A model generated the notes under the pieces. That model was not told the DNA's origin and did no database searches. It saw only the letters and a list, made by a program, of their open reading frames with translations. The translations under genes were made by a program, and so were the position numbers. A DNA stretch of 9,573 bases, from contig JAUWVK010000054.1 in assembly GCA_030617485.1 (NCBI GenBank), forward strand, positions 1 to 9,573, written 5' to 3'. Positions 1 to 6,463 of this stretch are shown here, one piece after another. This DNA comes from Gammaproteobacteria bacterium. GTDB lineage: Bacteria; Pseudomonadota; Gammaproteobacteria; SZUA-152. Each line of letters begins with the position of its first letter. The stretch's first letter is position 1.

Positions 1-14
1 AAACCACAGCAAGA

Positions 15-33
15 AAGTTATTGCGAATAACTT
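15..33. repeat. AT-rich inverted repeat before the TPR lipoprotein
   Basis: AAGTTATT and AATAACTT form a perfect 8-bp stem around a GCG loop. It ends 22 bases before the ATG at 56 and is followed by TTGTTT. It could be a weak terminator of a gene left of the window or an operator. Its low GC content and interrupted T-run make either role uncertain. Confidence 0.35.
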
Positions 34-55
34 GTTTAAAAAATATGGGAATATA

Positions 56-439
56 ATGAATTACGCAAAAATTATTGTTTTAACTATCTTTTTGACAGCT
101 TGTGCAAGCTCACCACAGCCTGTTACGCCCATGATGGACATAAGTTCAGAACAGAATACTCGCAGAGCAACATCATCATTATTGGCAAAGGTTGATATCC
201 AGGAAGGGGCGCAAAATTGGGAGCGAGCAGCGGCATTACTTGAGCGTGCGTTGCGTATTGAACCACGTAGTGCGCAACTTTGGCATCGACTGGCGCAGGT
301 TCGTTTACAGCAGGGACAGTATCAGTTGGCCGCAAACCTGGCACAGAAATCCAATGCATTGGCAGGGGGGGATATTCAATTACGGGAAAAAAATAACCGT
401 CTCCTAAAGCAGGCGCAGGCACTTGCCAAAGAAGGCTGA
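56..439 (+). CDS. Small TPR-containing lipoprotein
   Basis: A 127-residue protein with a short hydrophobic N-terminus ending in a lipobox, L-T-A-C (residues 13-16), so Cys16 is the likely lipidated residue. Ala follows it, which favours outer-membrane sorting. Residues about 54-100 form a helical TPR-like unit (WERAAALLERALRIEP, then LWHRLAQVRLQQGQY), a protein-interaction scaffold. The last 25 residues are charged and probably helical. I chose ATG 56 because GGGA lies five bases upstream. An in-frame TTG at 32 would add eight residues including two lysines, giving a more typical positively charged signal n-region, so it remains possible. The gene lies 114 bp before yoaA on the same strand and may be co-transcribed with it. 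The partner and exact function are not known. Confidence is high for an exported TPR lipoprotein, low for any role. Confidence 0.85.
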   Translation: MNYAKIIVLTIFLTACASSPQPVTPMMDISSEQNTRRATSSLLAKVDIQEGAQNWERAAALLERALRIEPRSAQLWHRLAQVRLQQGQYQLAANLAQKSNALAGGDIQLREKNNRLLKQAQALAKEG

Positions 440-553
440 TTAAGCAACTGCTGCTGAATCCGCAGACTGGCTTTCAATATGCTGCTAACATGGGGTTCCC
501 TGAAATCAGTGCTATCACCCAGATAACTTAACGCCACTTTTAACGCCGACCTC
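440..553 (+). other. Intergenic gap, TPR lipoprotein to yoaA
   Basis: These 114 bases hold no recognisable terminator or strong promoter. The octamer TTAACGCC occurs twice, at 528-535 and 540-547, in a 12-base spacing just before the yoaA start. No Shine-Dalgarno sequence precedes ATG 554. Confidence 0.4.
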
Positions 554-2500
554 ATGCAAAGTATTTCCGAATTACTGGGGACAAACGGTCCTCTTGCCAA
601 ACATATCTCCGGCTTTGCCTCACGTTCTCAGCAGCAGGCTATGGCCGAAACTGTGGCCGAAACTCTGGAGAAGGATGGCTTGCTTATTGCTGAAGCGGGT
701 ACAGGCACGGGCAAGACCTTCGCCTATCTGGTACCGGCTTTGTTGTGCGGTAAAAAGGTGATGATTTCCACCGGCACTAAAAATCTGCAGGATCAGTTGT
801 TTCACCGCGATCTTCCCACGGTGCGCAAAGCGCTCGGTGTTTCTACCTCTATTGCTTTGCTCAAAGGGCGGGCAAATTATCTGTGTCATCACCGGCTGGA
901 AATGCTGGAGGGTAGGCGCATGCGACCCGAGCAGCAAGATCAACTGGCGCGGATTCGCAGCTGGACTGGCCGTACCCGTAGTGGAGATACCGCCGAGCTT
1001 GGCGAGATTCCTGAAGACTCGTCCATATGGCCAATGGTGACATCCACTACTGACAACTGTCTGGGCAGTGAGTGCCCGGCGTATTCTGAATGTTTTGTGA
1101 TGAATGCACGTAAGGAAGCACAGGCGGCGGATGTACTGGTGGTGAATCATCATCTTTTTTTTGCTGATATGGCATTGCGTGATGAAGGTTTTGGTGAAAT
1201 TTTGCCTGGGGTAAATGCTTTTATTTTTGATGAGGCTCATCAATTGCCCGAAGTAGCCAGTGTGTTTTTTGGACTTAATCTTGGTGGTCGCCAAATTATT
1301 GATTTGGGGCGCGATACGTTGGTGGAATTACACAATGAGGCACCGGATCAGGATCTGGCACAGGCTTGCGTGACCAAACTTGAAAAATCGGTGCGCGATT
1401 TTAGACTGGCATTGGGTACGGATACTCGGAGAGGCCCGTGGGCCAAGGTGGCTGAGTCCAGAATTCTTGTAGATGCAGCGGATGATTTGTTGGCAACTCT
1501 TATTAGACTGGAAGAGATTTTGGAACCTCTGGCTGAACGCGGTAAGGGGCTGGAACGTTGTTGGCGGCGATGCCTGGAATTACAAAAACGTTTTGGCCAG
1601 TTTGTCGATGGTTCAGAACAAAACTACATCCAGTGGTTTGAAACTCATTCGCGCAGTTTTGTGTTGCACATGACTCCTCTGGATATCCATGAGACATTTC
1701 GAGCCTATGTTGATAAACATCGTAGCGCCTGGATATTCACCTCGGCCACATTGGCAGTAGGTGACAGCTTCAAGCACTTTTCCCGTAACCTGGGTATCGA
1801 GGATGCCCGAGGAGAACTCTGGGACAGTCCCTTCGATTTTAGCAAACAGGCCCTGTTGTACGTTCCCACCAATATGCCGCAGCCCAATACAGCCGAATAT
1901 ACCGGTGCTGTGGTTGAAGCGGCGATGCCGGTTATCGAGGCCTCTGGTGGGCGCACCTTTTTTCTTCTGACCAGTCATCGAGCCTTGCGCGAGGTGGCCG
2001 ATCGACTGGAGGGTGAAATTGAATATCCTCTATTGGTGCAGGGCACATTGCCGCGGGCAGAATTACTGGAGCGTTTTCGTGAATTAGGCAACGCGGTACT
2101 AGTGGGCACCAGCAGTTTCTGGGAGGGAGTGGACGTGCGCGGCGAAGCGTTGTCCTGTGTGATTATCGACAAACTACCTTTCAGTTCACCGGGTGATCCG
2201 GTATTGCAAGCCCGGCTGGATGCCATGCGTGAGCAGGGTCTCAATCCCTTTTTTGATCATCAGGTGCCGCAGGCCGTTATTACCCTCAAGCAGGGCGTGG
2301 GCCGTTTAATCCGTGATGGTACTGACCGCGGTGTATTGATGATTTGCGATCCCCGACTATTTGGGAAATCCTATGGCCGAGTTTTTCGCAACAGTTTGCC
2401 ACCCATGCCAATAACACGGGATGTGGTTGATGCGCAGGCCTTTTTTGAACATGAAGATGAGTCGACCGGTGTAGCACCAGAGGCAGAGGAAACCGCATGA
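554..2500 (+). CDS. yoaA: ATP-dependent DNA helicase, YoaA/DinG (XPD-like) family
   Basis: A 648-residue superfamily 2 Fe-S helicase close in length and sequence to E. coli YoaA (about 636). Visible motifs in order: Walker A AEAGTGTGKT (46-55); four cysteines C111, C169, C174 and C180, placed as the 4Fe-4S cluster ligands of the XPD/DinG family; the DEAH box (226-229); and the arginine-finger motif QGVGRLIRD (580-588). The family unwinds DNA 5'-3'. E. coli YoaA works with the HolC (chi) subunit of DNA polymerase III in repair of stalled forks. The pattern NCLGSECPAYSECF around the cluster is typical of YoaA rather than DinG proper. An in-frame stop at 524-526 and no earlier start codon fix ATG 554, although no Shine-Dalgarno sequence is visible. 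It overlaps tsaB by ATGA, as expected for translational coupling. The yoaA-tsaB adjacency is also found in enterobacteria. Confidence 0.96.
   Translation: MQSISELLGTNGPLAKHISGFASRSQQQAMAETVAETLEKDGLLIAEAGTGTGKTFAYLVPALLCGKKVMISTGTKNLQDQLFHRDLPTVRKALGVSTSIALLKGRANYLCHHRLEMLEGRRMRPEQQDQLARIRSWTGRTRSGDTAELGEIPEDSSIWPMVTSTTDNCLGSECPAYSECFVMNARKEAQAADVLVVNHHLFFADMALRDEGFGEILPGVNAFIFDEAHQLPEVASVFFGLNLGGRQIIDLGRDTLVELHNEAPDQDLAQACVTKLEKSVRDFRLALGTDTRRGPWAKVAESRILVDAADDLLATLIRLEEILEPLAERGKGLERCWRRCLELQKRFGQFVDGSEQNYIQWFETHSRSFVLHMTPLDIHETFRAYVDKHRSAWIFTSATLAVGDSFKHFSRNLGIEDARGELWDSPFDFSKQALLYVPTNMPQPNTAEYTGAVVEAAMPVIEASGGRTFFLLTSHRALREVADRLEGEIEYPLLVQGTLPRAELLERFRELGNAVLVGTSSFWEGVDVRGEALSCVIIDKLPFSSPGDPVLQARLDAMREQGLNPFFDHQVPQAVITLKQGVGRLIRDGTDRGVLMICDPRLFGKSYGRVFRNSLPPMPITRDVVDAQAFFEHEDESTGVAPEAEETA
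2485..2490 (+). promoter_or_regulatory. Ribosome binding site of tsaB
   Basis: AGAGGA lies six bases before the tsaB ATG, inside the last codons of yoaA. It supports the overlapping start at 2497. Confidence 0.7.
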
Positions 2501-3168
2501 TTTTGCTGGCTCTGGAAACCGCCACCGAGGCATGCTCGGCCGCCCTGGCCGTTGATGGTGATATTCGTGAGCGTTTTGAGGTGGCGCCTCGGGGGCATTC
2601 ACTGCTCATACTGCCCATGATTGATGAGTTAATGGCAGAAGCCGAAATATCGATTGAGCAAGTGGATGCCATTGCCTTTGGCCGTGGGCCGGGAGCCTTC
2701 ACCGGGCTGCGTATAGCGGTGGGTGTGACTCAGGGCATTGCTTTTGGAGCCGATTTGCCTGTGGTGCCGGTATCAACCCTGGCAGCACTGGCGCAGGGCA
2801 GTGAGTCTAATAATGTGCTGGCAGCCATTGATGCACGCATGGATGAGGTTTATTGGGGGGCTTATCAGCGCAACGGGGCAGGCCTGATGGTCCTTTTCGG
2901 AGAAGAGGCTGTCATACCACCAGGACAAATTCCCTTGCCTGAAGGCGAGGACTGGGTTGGGGCGGGTACTGGCTGGGGTAGTTATAGCACTATTCTGGCC
3001 GAACGATGTGGGGGTAAGCTATCTGCCTGGAACGGTGAAAGCCTGCCACACGCAGCAGATGTGGCGCGACTGGGAATCGCGGGTTTTAATGCTGGTGAAG
3101 CCACCAGTGCAGAGCTGGCAATGCCGGTGTACTTGCGGGATCAGGTTGCCTGGAAAAAATCTCGATAA
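2497..3168 (+). CDS. tsaB: tRNA threonylcarbamoyladenosine synthesis protein TsaB
   Basis: A 223-residue ASKHA-fold protein, close to E. coli TsaB (YeaZ, 231 aa). It opens with the N-terminal strand ILLALETAT and carries the family signature GRGPGAFTGLRI at 62-73. TsaB is the non-catalytic partner that dimerises with TsaD and, with TsaE and TsaC, makes t6A at position 37 of ANN-decoding tRNAs in the cytoplasm. Its short C-terminal part compared with TsaD rules out TsaD itself. The start overlaps the yoaA stop by four bases and has a good ribosome binding site, so the two are co-translated. The stop is followed by the leader of the pentapeptide gene with no obvious terminator between, so some read-through is possible. 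Confidence 0.96.
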   Translation: MILLALETATEACSAALAVDGDIRERFEVAPRGHSLLILPMIDELMAEAEISIEQVDAIAFGRGPGAFTGLRIAVGVTQGIAFGADLPVVPVSTLAALAQGSESNNVLAAIDARMDEVYWGAYQRNGAGLMVLFGEEAVIPPGQIPLPEGEDWVGAGTGWGSYSTILAERCGGKLSAWNGESLPHAADVARLGIAGFNAGEATSAELAMPVYLRDQVAWKKSR

Positions 3169-3171
3169 TCA

Positions 3172-3216
3172 GGCCATCGTAGTGGTGTTATAATCACACT
3201 GGTCGTACTAATGGCC
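3172..3216. repeat. Nested inverted repeats around a promoter -10
   Basis: Outer arms GGCCAT (3172-3177) and ATGGCC (3211-3216) are perfect. TAGT (3180-3183) and ACTA (3207-3210) extend the pairing past a two-base bulge. An alternative inner pairing is AGTG-g-TG (3181-3187) with CACACT (3195-3200), flanking TTATAAT. No T-run follows, so it is unlikely to be an intrinsic terminator. It could be an operator over the promoter of the pentapeptide gene. Confidence 0.45.
3186..3194 (+). promoter_or_regulatory. Candidate extended -10 promoter of the pentapeptide gene
   Basis: TGTTATAAT matches the extended -10 consensus TGnTATAAT exactly. No good -35 hexamer lies 16-18 bases upstream, which extended -10 promoters tolerate. 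Transcription would start near 3201 and give a leader of about 138 bases before ATG 3339. The hexamer sits in the centre of an inverted repeat. Confidence 0.45.
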
Positions 3217-3274
3217 CATTCCCTGGATAAGTAATAATGGGAAATAAATTGGAAAAGAGAGTAATTGGGTAACG

Positions 3275-3298
3275 AGTGTAAAAGGGATTTTGCACACT
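3275..3298 (+). promoter_or_regulatory. Leader hairpin with GGGA loop before the pentapeptide gene
   Basis: AGTGT (3275-3279) pairs with ACACT (3294-3298) and AAAA (3280-3283) with TTTT (3288-3291). The loop is GGGA and there is a two-base GC bulge. A second purine-rich element, AGGGAGG, follows at 3308-3314, 24 bases before ATG 3339 and too far to be its Shine-Dalgarno sequence. A GGA in a hairpin loop is the general form of a CsrA/RsmA site. A role here is inference. Confidence 0.35.
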
Positions 3299-3338
3299 TC
3301 ATTCCTCAGGGAGGATTAGTCGTAATATCGGGTATTTC

Positions 3339-4526
3339 ATGGTTGTTTCACAACGCCTGACACTGATAATTATTTTTTTGGCTGTATCGCTGGCGGGTTG
3401 CGGCGGTATGGAGACGTCTGGCTCCAGGGTGCAGTTCCAGAAACCTGTGAGCAAGCTGGAATTAGTGCGTTTACTGGCAGTGCGAACCGCTAAAAACCCC
3501 GTCTCATTTGAAAATATGAACCTTTCATCGTTAGATTTGGAGGGTTTTGATTTTCGGAATGTGATATTCAGTAATGCCTATCTCACCCAGTCAAATCTGA
3601 GCAAGGCCAGACTGGTCCAGGGTAAACTGAATGGCGCTGACTTATCCTGGACAAAACTTGTGGGTGCAGATTTACGTGATGCAGATTTGCGTGGTGCTAA
3701 CCTCGAGGGGGCTGACTTAACTGACGCCAATCTTAATGGAGCCAACCTTACTGGTGCTAACATTCAGAACGCCAATTTCAATCGATCCTTGTTGCAGGGA
3801 GTGAAGCTTGCTAAGGCGAAAATGACCGAGGCGAAATTCGTTAATGTGTATCTTGGAAGTACCAATCTGAGCGGGCTTGATTTACGTGAAGTAGAGTTTA
3901 AGGGGTCTGATCTTAGTGGTGCTATCTTACGAGGAGCCAACCTGGAAGGCACCGATTTGAGTGGGGTAAATTTGAGTCAGGCAGATTTAGCTTCTGCCAA
4001 TATGCAAAGAGTGCAACTGGAGTCGGCAAACCTGAGTGAGGCTTTGTTACAGGAAGTGCAGTTTGAAGAGGCTAATCTGGAAAAATGTGATCTGCGTGGC
4101 GCCAATCTTTATCGGGCTCGTATGGGAGATGTGGATATGCGTGGTGCTCTCTTGCGTGGCGCGAATCTCAGTGAAGTGAATCTGGATGGGTCTGATTTAC
4201 GAGGCGCTAATTTGTTTAATGTCACAGCGGTAAATTCCAGTTTTGCCTGGACTGACTTGCGCAAGGCTTCATTAGCGAGAGGTGATTTCAAACAAACAAA
4301 TTTCAGTGATGCAAAAATGGATGAAGTGAATCTTTTTGATAGCTCAATGGTGAAAACTCGTTTGGTGGCAACTAGCCTCAAAGGGGCTAATCTCAAAGGG
4401 GTAGATTTTAATGGTGCCGATATACGTGGTGCTAATTTTCGGGACGCGAATATGCGGCGGGTTAAAAATCTGTCTAAAACAATAGGACTTAAAAAGGCAC
4501 TTAATTTGGATGAGGCGATTTTTTGA
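3339..4526 (+). CDS. Pentapeptide-repeat lipoprotein (63 consecutive repeats)
   Basis: A 395-residue exported protein. Residues 1-20 are a lipoprotein signal peptide with lipobox L-A-G-C, so Cys21 is the lipidated residue. Gly22 favours the outer membrane. From Leu62 to Met372 every fifth residue is L, F, M or I, the sole exception being Ala297. This gives 63 A(D/N)LXX-type repeats with no phase slip. Pentapeptide repeats fold as a right-handed quadrilateral beta-helix of four repeats per turn, so about 15-16 turns are predicted. Residues 22-56 form a linker and 373-395 a non-repeat cap ending LNLDEAIF. Cytoplasmic relatives of this fold (Qnr, MfpA) bind gyrase as DNA mimics. That role is unlikely for an exported lipoprotein, and the true role is unknown. 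The only start in the region is ATG 3339, preceded by GGG six bases away (weak ribosome binding site). Neighbours: tsaB upstream on the same strand and a beta-barrel converging from the right. Confidence 0.93.
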   Translation: MVVSQRLTLIIIFLAVSLAGCGGMETSGSRVQFQKPVSKLELVRLLAVRTAKNPVSFENMNLSSLDLEGFDFRNVIFSNAYLTQSNLSKARLVQGKLNGADLSWTKLVGADLRDADLRGANLEGADLTDANLNGANLTGANIQNANFNRSLLQGVKLAKAKMTEAKFVNVYLGSTNLSGLDLREVEFKGSDLSGAILRGANLEGTDLSGVNLSQADLASANMQRVQLESANLSEALLQEVQFEEANLEKCDLRGANLYRARMGDVDMRGALLRGANLSEVNLDGSDLRGANLFNVTAVNSSFAWTDLRKASLARGDFKQTNFSDAKMDEVNLFDSSMVKTRLVATSLKGANLKGVDFNGADIRGANFRDANMRRVKNLSKTIGLKKALNLDEAIF

Positions 4527-4530
4527 ATAT

Positions 4531-4549
4531 ATTCTCGTAGCCTGAGAAT
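4531..4549. terminator. Possible weak terminator between convergent genes
   Basis: ATTCTC (4531-4536) and GAGAAT (4544-4549) form a 6-bp stem with a seven-base loop in the 34-bp gap between the two convergent stops. Neither strand has a proper T-run after it (GGGGAAATTTT on the plus strand), so its efficiency is doubtful. Confidence 0.3.
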
Positions 4550-4560
4550 GGGGAAATTTT

Positions 4561-5286
4561 CTAGAAGCGCACACCAATTTTGGCGCTAGCACTCGCATCG
4601 TCACCAGTTTTCTCTGTTTCAGCAGTGATATTCATCTGGCCAAGATTAAGATTGAATCCTAAAAAATACTTGTTTTCAGTAACATCTTCACCTTTTAACC
4701 CCAGGACACTGGTATCACTCTCTATGCGCATTGTGCTTATGCCTGCGTAGGGTGTAAATGAAGCAAAACCTTTGGAAATGGATAGCTCCAGACCGCGGGT
4801 ATTGAGGTCGAGCTCATCTACTCCAGAGAGCTGGGAGAATGTTCCGCGAATGGCAATTGTTGGCGCATGTGAGCGGCCATTATATATGGCGTAACGTATT
4901 TCGCCGCCAATAAGTCCAATATTACTGTCGGGTACCGAGCCGTAAAAGGCACTAATATCAAAACCCAGAGGCAGATCGGAGTGGAAACGCACCCTGGGGA
5001 TTAGCAATTTATCTGGAGCATCGCCAGTAGTGGCTTGTTCCAGTGCTTTTGAATCCAGGTTGGTGCTAGATACATCAAAATCGATATCGAAACCCAGGCT
5101 ACCCAGGGGCTCATTTGGGGTGAGAGCTCTGTAACTCAAGGCGGCACCAAGGTCGTTGGTTAAGTCCTTAAAGAGGTTTTGGTCGAGGTTGCTGATATTA
5201 TCGATATCACTACCAGCCCAGAGTGTTGGGCTAACCATCATTGGGCTTACCAGTAATGATGCGGCGATATACCAACTTTTATTCAT
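4561..5286 (-). CDS. Outer-membrane beta-barrel protein, uncharacterised
   Basis: A 241-residue protein with a signal peptide at about 1-24 (positive start MNKSW, hydrophobic core, probable cleavage after LWA). The mature part has alternating hydrophobic/polar strands rich in Gly, Asp and aromatic residues, for example GFDISAFYGSVP, LELSISKGFASFTPYAG and KYFLGFNLNLGQM. It ends AKIGVRF with a terminal Phe, the classic signal recognised by the BAM machinery. The size suggests an 8-10 strand barrel. The segment from about 25 to 60 (SDIDNISNLDQNLFKDL) is more polar and may be a periplasmic plug or N-terminal extension. I do not recognise the family and assign no substrate. GGGA lies five bases before the ATG and a possible -10 (TATACT) lies about 37 bases upstream. 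It converges on the pentapeptide lipoprotein gene, whose product is also predicted to be in the envelope, but nothing shows the two work together. Confidence 0.85.
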   Translation of the reverse strand: MNKSWYIAASLLVSPMMVSPTLWAGSDIDNISNLDQNLFKDLTNDLGAALSYRALTPNEPLGSLGFDIDFDVSSTNLDSKALEQATTGDAPDKLLIPRVRFHSDLPLGFDISAFYGSVPDSNIGLIGGEIRYAIYNGRSHAPTIAIRGTFSQLSGVDELDLNTRGLELSISKGFASFTPYAGISTMRIESDTSVLGLKGEDVTENKYFLGFNLNLGQMNITAETEKTGDDASASAKIGVRF

Positions 5287-5322
5287 ACCTTCCCAACCTG
5301 GCCGTAAATGATAACTGCCCCA

Positions 5323-5328
5323 AGTATA
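5323..5328 (-). promoter_or_regulatory. Possible -10 of the beta-barrel gene
   Basis: Read on the minus strand this is TATACT (five of six consensus bases), placed to start transcription about 30 bases before the beta-barrel ATG at 5286. No convincing -35 is seen at 16-18 bases. No terminator follows rsgA in the 101-bp gap, so read-through from rsgA is an alternative. Confidence 0.3.
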
Positions 5329-5387
5329 GACGCTTCTAATAGAAAAATGTTCGCCTTACAGCGCTCTAGTAATGTTTTTTTAGTGCG

Positions 5388-6398
5388 TTAATATTCCTGA
5401 GAAGTGAGAATGCGCTGGTAACTGTCATAGCGTTCCTGAGAAATGTTACCGTTTTCAATAGCTTCGCGGATGGCGCAGTCTGGCTCGACCTTGTGGCGAC
5501 AGTCGCTGAATTTGCATTGCCCGAGGTAGGGGCGAAATTCGATAAATCCATAGGTAAGCTGGTTTTTACTAACGTGCCCTAATCGAAACGAACGTACTCC
5601 GGGTGAATCGATCAGTTCACCTCCGGCAGGGAAATGGTAGAGCCGGGTGGCGGTGGTAGTATGCCGTCCCAGACCACTGGATTCGGATAATGCTCCCACT
5701 CTCAGCTCTTCTTCAGGTAGTAGTTCCTGTATCAGTGAGCTTTTGCCTACACCGGATTGTCCCACCAGGATGCTGGTTTTATCTTGCAGGTACGTTACCA
5801 AATCATCCAGGCCGCTGGATGTTTTGCAGCTTGCATAAATGACGGTATATCCTGCGTCTTCGTAGGGTTTGAGCCTATTTTTCAGTTTCTTTAAAGAGCT
5901 TTTGTCCAGCAGATCAATTTTGTTGAAAACCAGCACAGGCTGGATACCTGTCATTTCGGCCGCCACCAGATAGCTATTGATGAGGTCTATATCGAGTGCG
6001 GGTGGGGGAGCTGCAACAACAAGTATCTGGTTAATATTGGCGGCCACAGGTTTGATCTGGTTATCTGCGTCAGGGCGTTCCAGCAGAGTTTGTCGGGGCT
6101 CTACCGCGACCACGACTCCTGTCTGATTAATACCTGCTTGCCAGACTACGCGGTCACCACAGACTGGTGATGGTAAATTCCGTCGTAATAAACACCGATA
6201 AATGCTGCGTTCAGCATTCTCGATATCGACTTGTGCGCCGTAACGGGTAATGACTCGCCCCGGTTGTTCTGGCCCAAGCTCGCTACCTTCGAGGTTGTCC
6301 TCAATGTCGGAAACTTTTCTTTCTGAGCGTGCCAGGCGTTCAGCCTGAATTTTTTCGGCCCGCCATGCCTGGCGTCGCGTTAATTTACGTTTGGCCAT
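5388..6398 (-). CDS. rsgA: Small ribosomal subunit biogenesis GTPase RsgA
   Basis: A 336-residue circularly permuted GTPase (E. coli RsgA/YjeQ 350 aa). The GTPase motifs appear in permuted order: G4 NKID (159-162), G5 SCK (190-192), P-loop GQSGVGKSS (213-221), switch I RHTTT (245-249), G3 DSPG (264-267). They are preceded by an OB-fold region (about 47-105) and a basic N-terminal tail starting MAKRKLTRRQAWRAEKI. The C-terminal zinc knuckle is C295-x4-C300-x-H302-x5-C308. RsgA checks the 30S decoding centre late in assembly and releases RbfA upon GTP hydrolysis. The ATG is fixed by the conserved MAKR start, but no Shine-Dalgarno sequence precedes it (CCCCATTTCCATCA), which is notable. It is the third gene after the cytochrome and pterin dehydratase, 65 bp downstream of the latter. 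In E. coli rsgA lies directly divergent from orn. Here two genes lie between them. Confidence 0.97.
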   Translation of the reverse strand: MAKRKLTRRQAWRAEKIQAERLARSERKVSDIEDNLEGSELGPEQPGRVITRYGAQVDIENAERSIYRCLLRRNLPSPVCGDRVVWQAGINQTGVVVAVEPRQTLLERPDADNQIKPVAANINQILVVAAPPPALDIDLINSYLVAAEMTGIQPVLVFNKIDLLDKSSLKKLKNRLKPYEDAGYTVIYASCKTSSGLDDLVTYLQDKTSILVGQSGVGKSSLIQELLPEEELRVGALSESSGLGRHTTTATRLYHFPAGGELIDSPGVRSFRLGHVSKNQLTYGFIEFRPYLGQCKFSDCRHKVEPDCAIREAIENGNISQERYDSYQRILTSQEY

Positions 6399-6463
6399 TG
6401 ATGGAAATGGGGTGTTGTAATAAAAGTTTTTGGAGGGAGAGGATGTAAGTCATTCCCAGGTGG

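Noticed and set aside
52..57. TATAAT as a -10 box near the left edge
   Set aside because: It overlaps the preferred start codon at 56 and has no -35 at proper spacing, so it could not serve the lipoprotein gene.
620..1294. 224-codon minus-strand frame inside yoaA
   Set aside because: It is antisense to a fully conserved helicase with all motifs intact; its composition (basic, His- and Cys-rich) is that of a shadow frame.
3578..4396. Minus-strand frames inside the pentapeptide gene with Ala/Pro/Arg/Ser repeats
   Set aside because: They are antisense readings of the repeated codons of the plus-strand gene and have no independent support.
3569..4454. Possible DNA-level tandem repeat array or CRISPR-like array
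   Set aside because: The periodicity of 15 bases is that of the pentapeptide codons; repeats are divergent at DNA level and there are no spacers.
3339..4526. Quinolone-resistance (Qnr-like) gyrase-protection protein
   Set aside because: The lipobox predicts export out of the cytoplasm, and the protein is far longer than Qnr with no loop interruptions.
6431..6450. GGAGGGAGAGG followed by ATG-TAA on the plus strand, resembling a start-stop mini-ORF
   Set aside because: It lies antisense to the rsgA operon with no plus-strand promoter seen; most likely chance.
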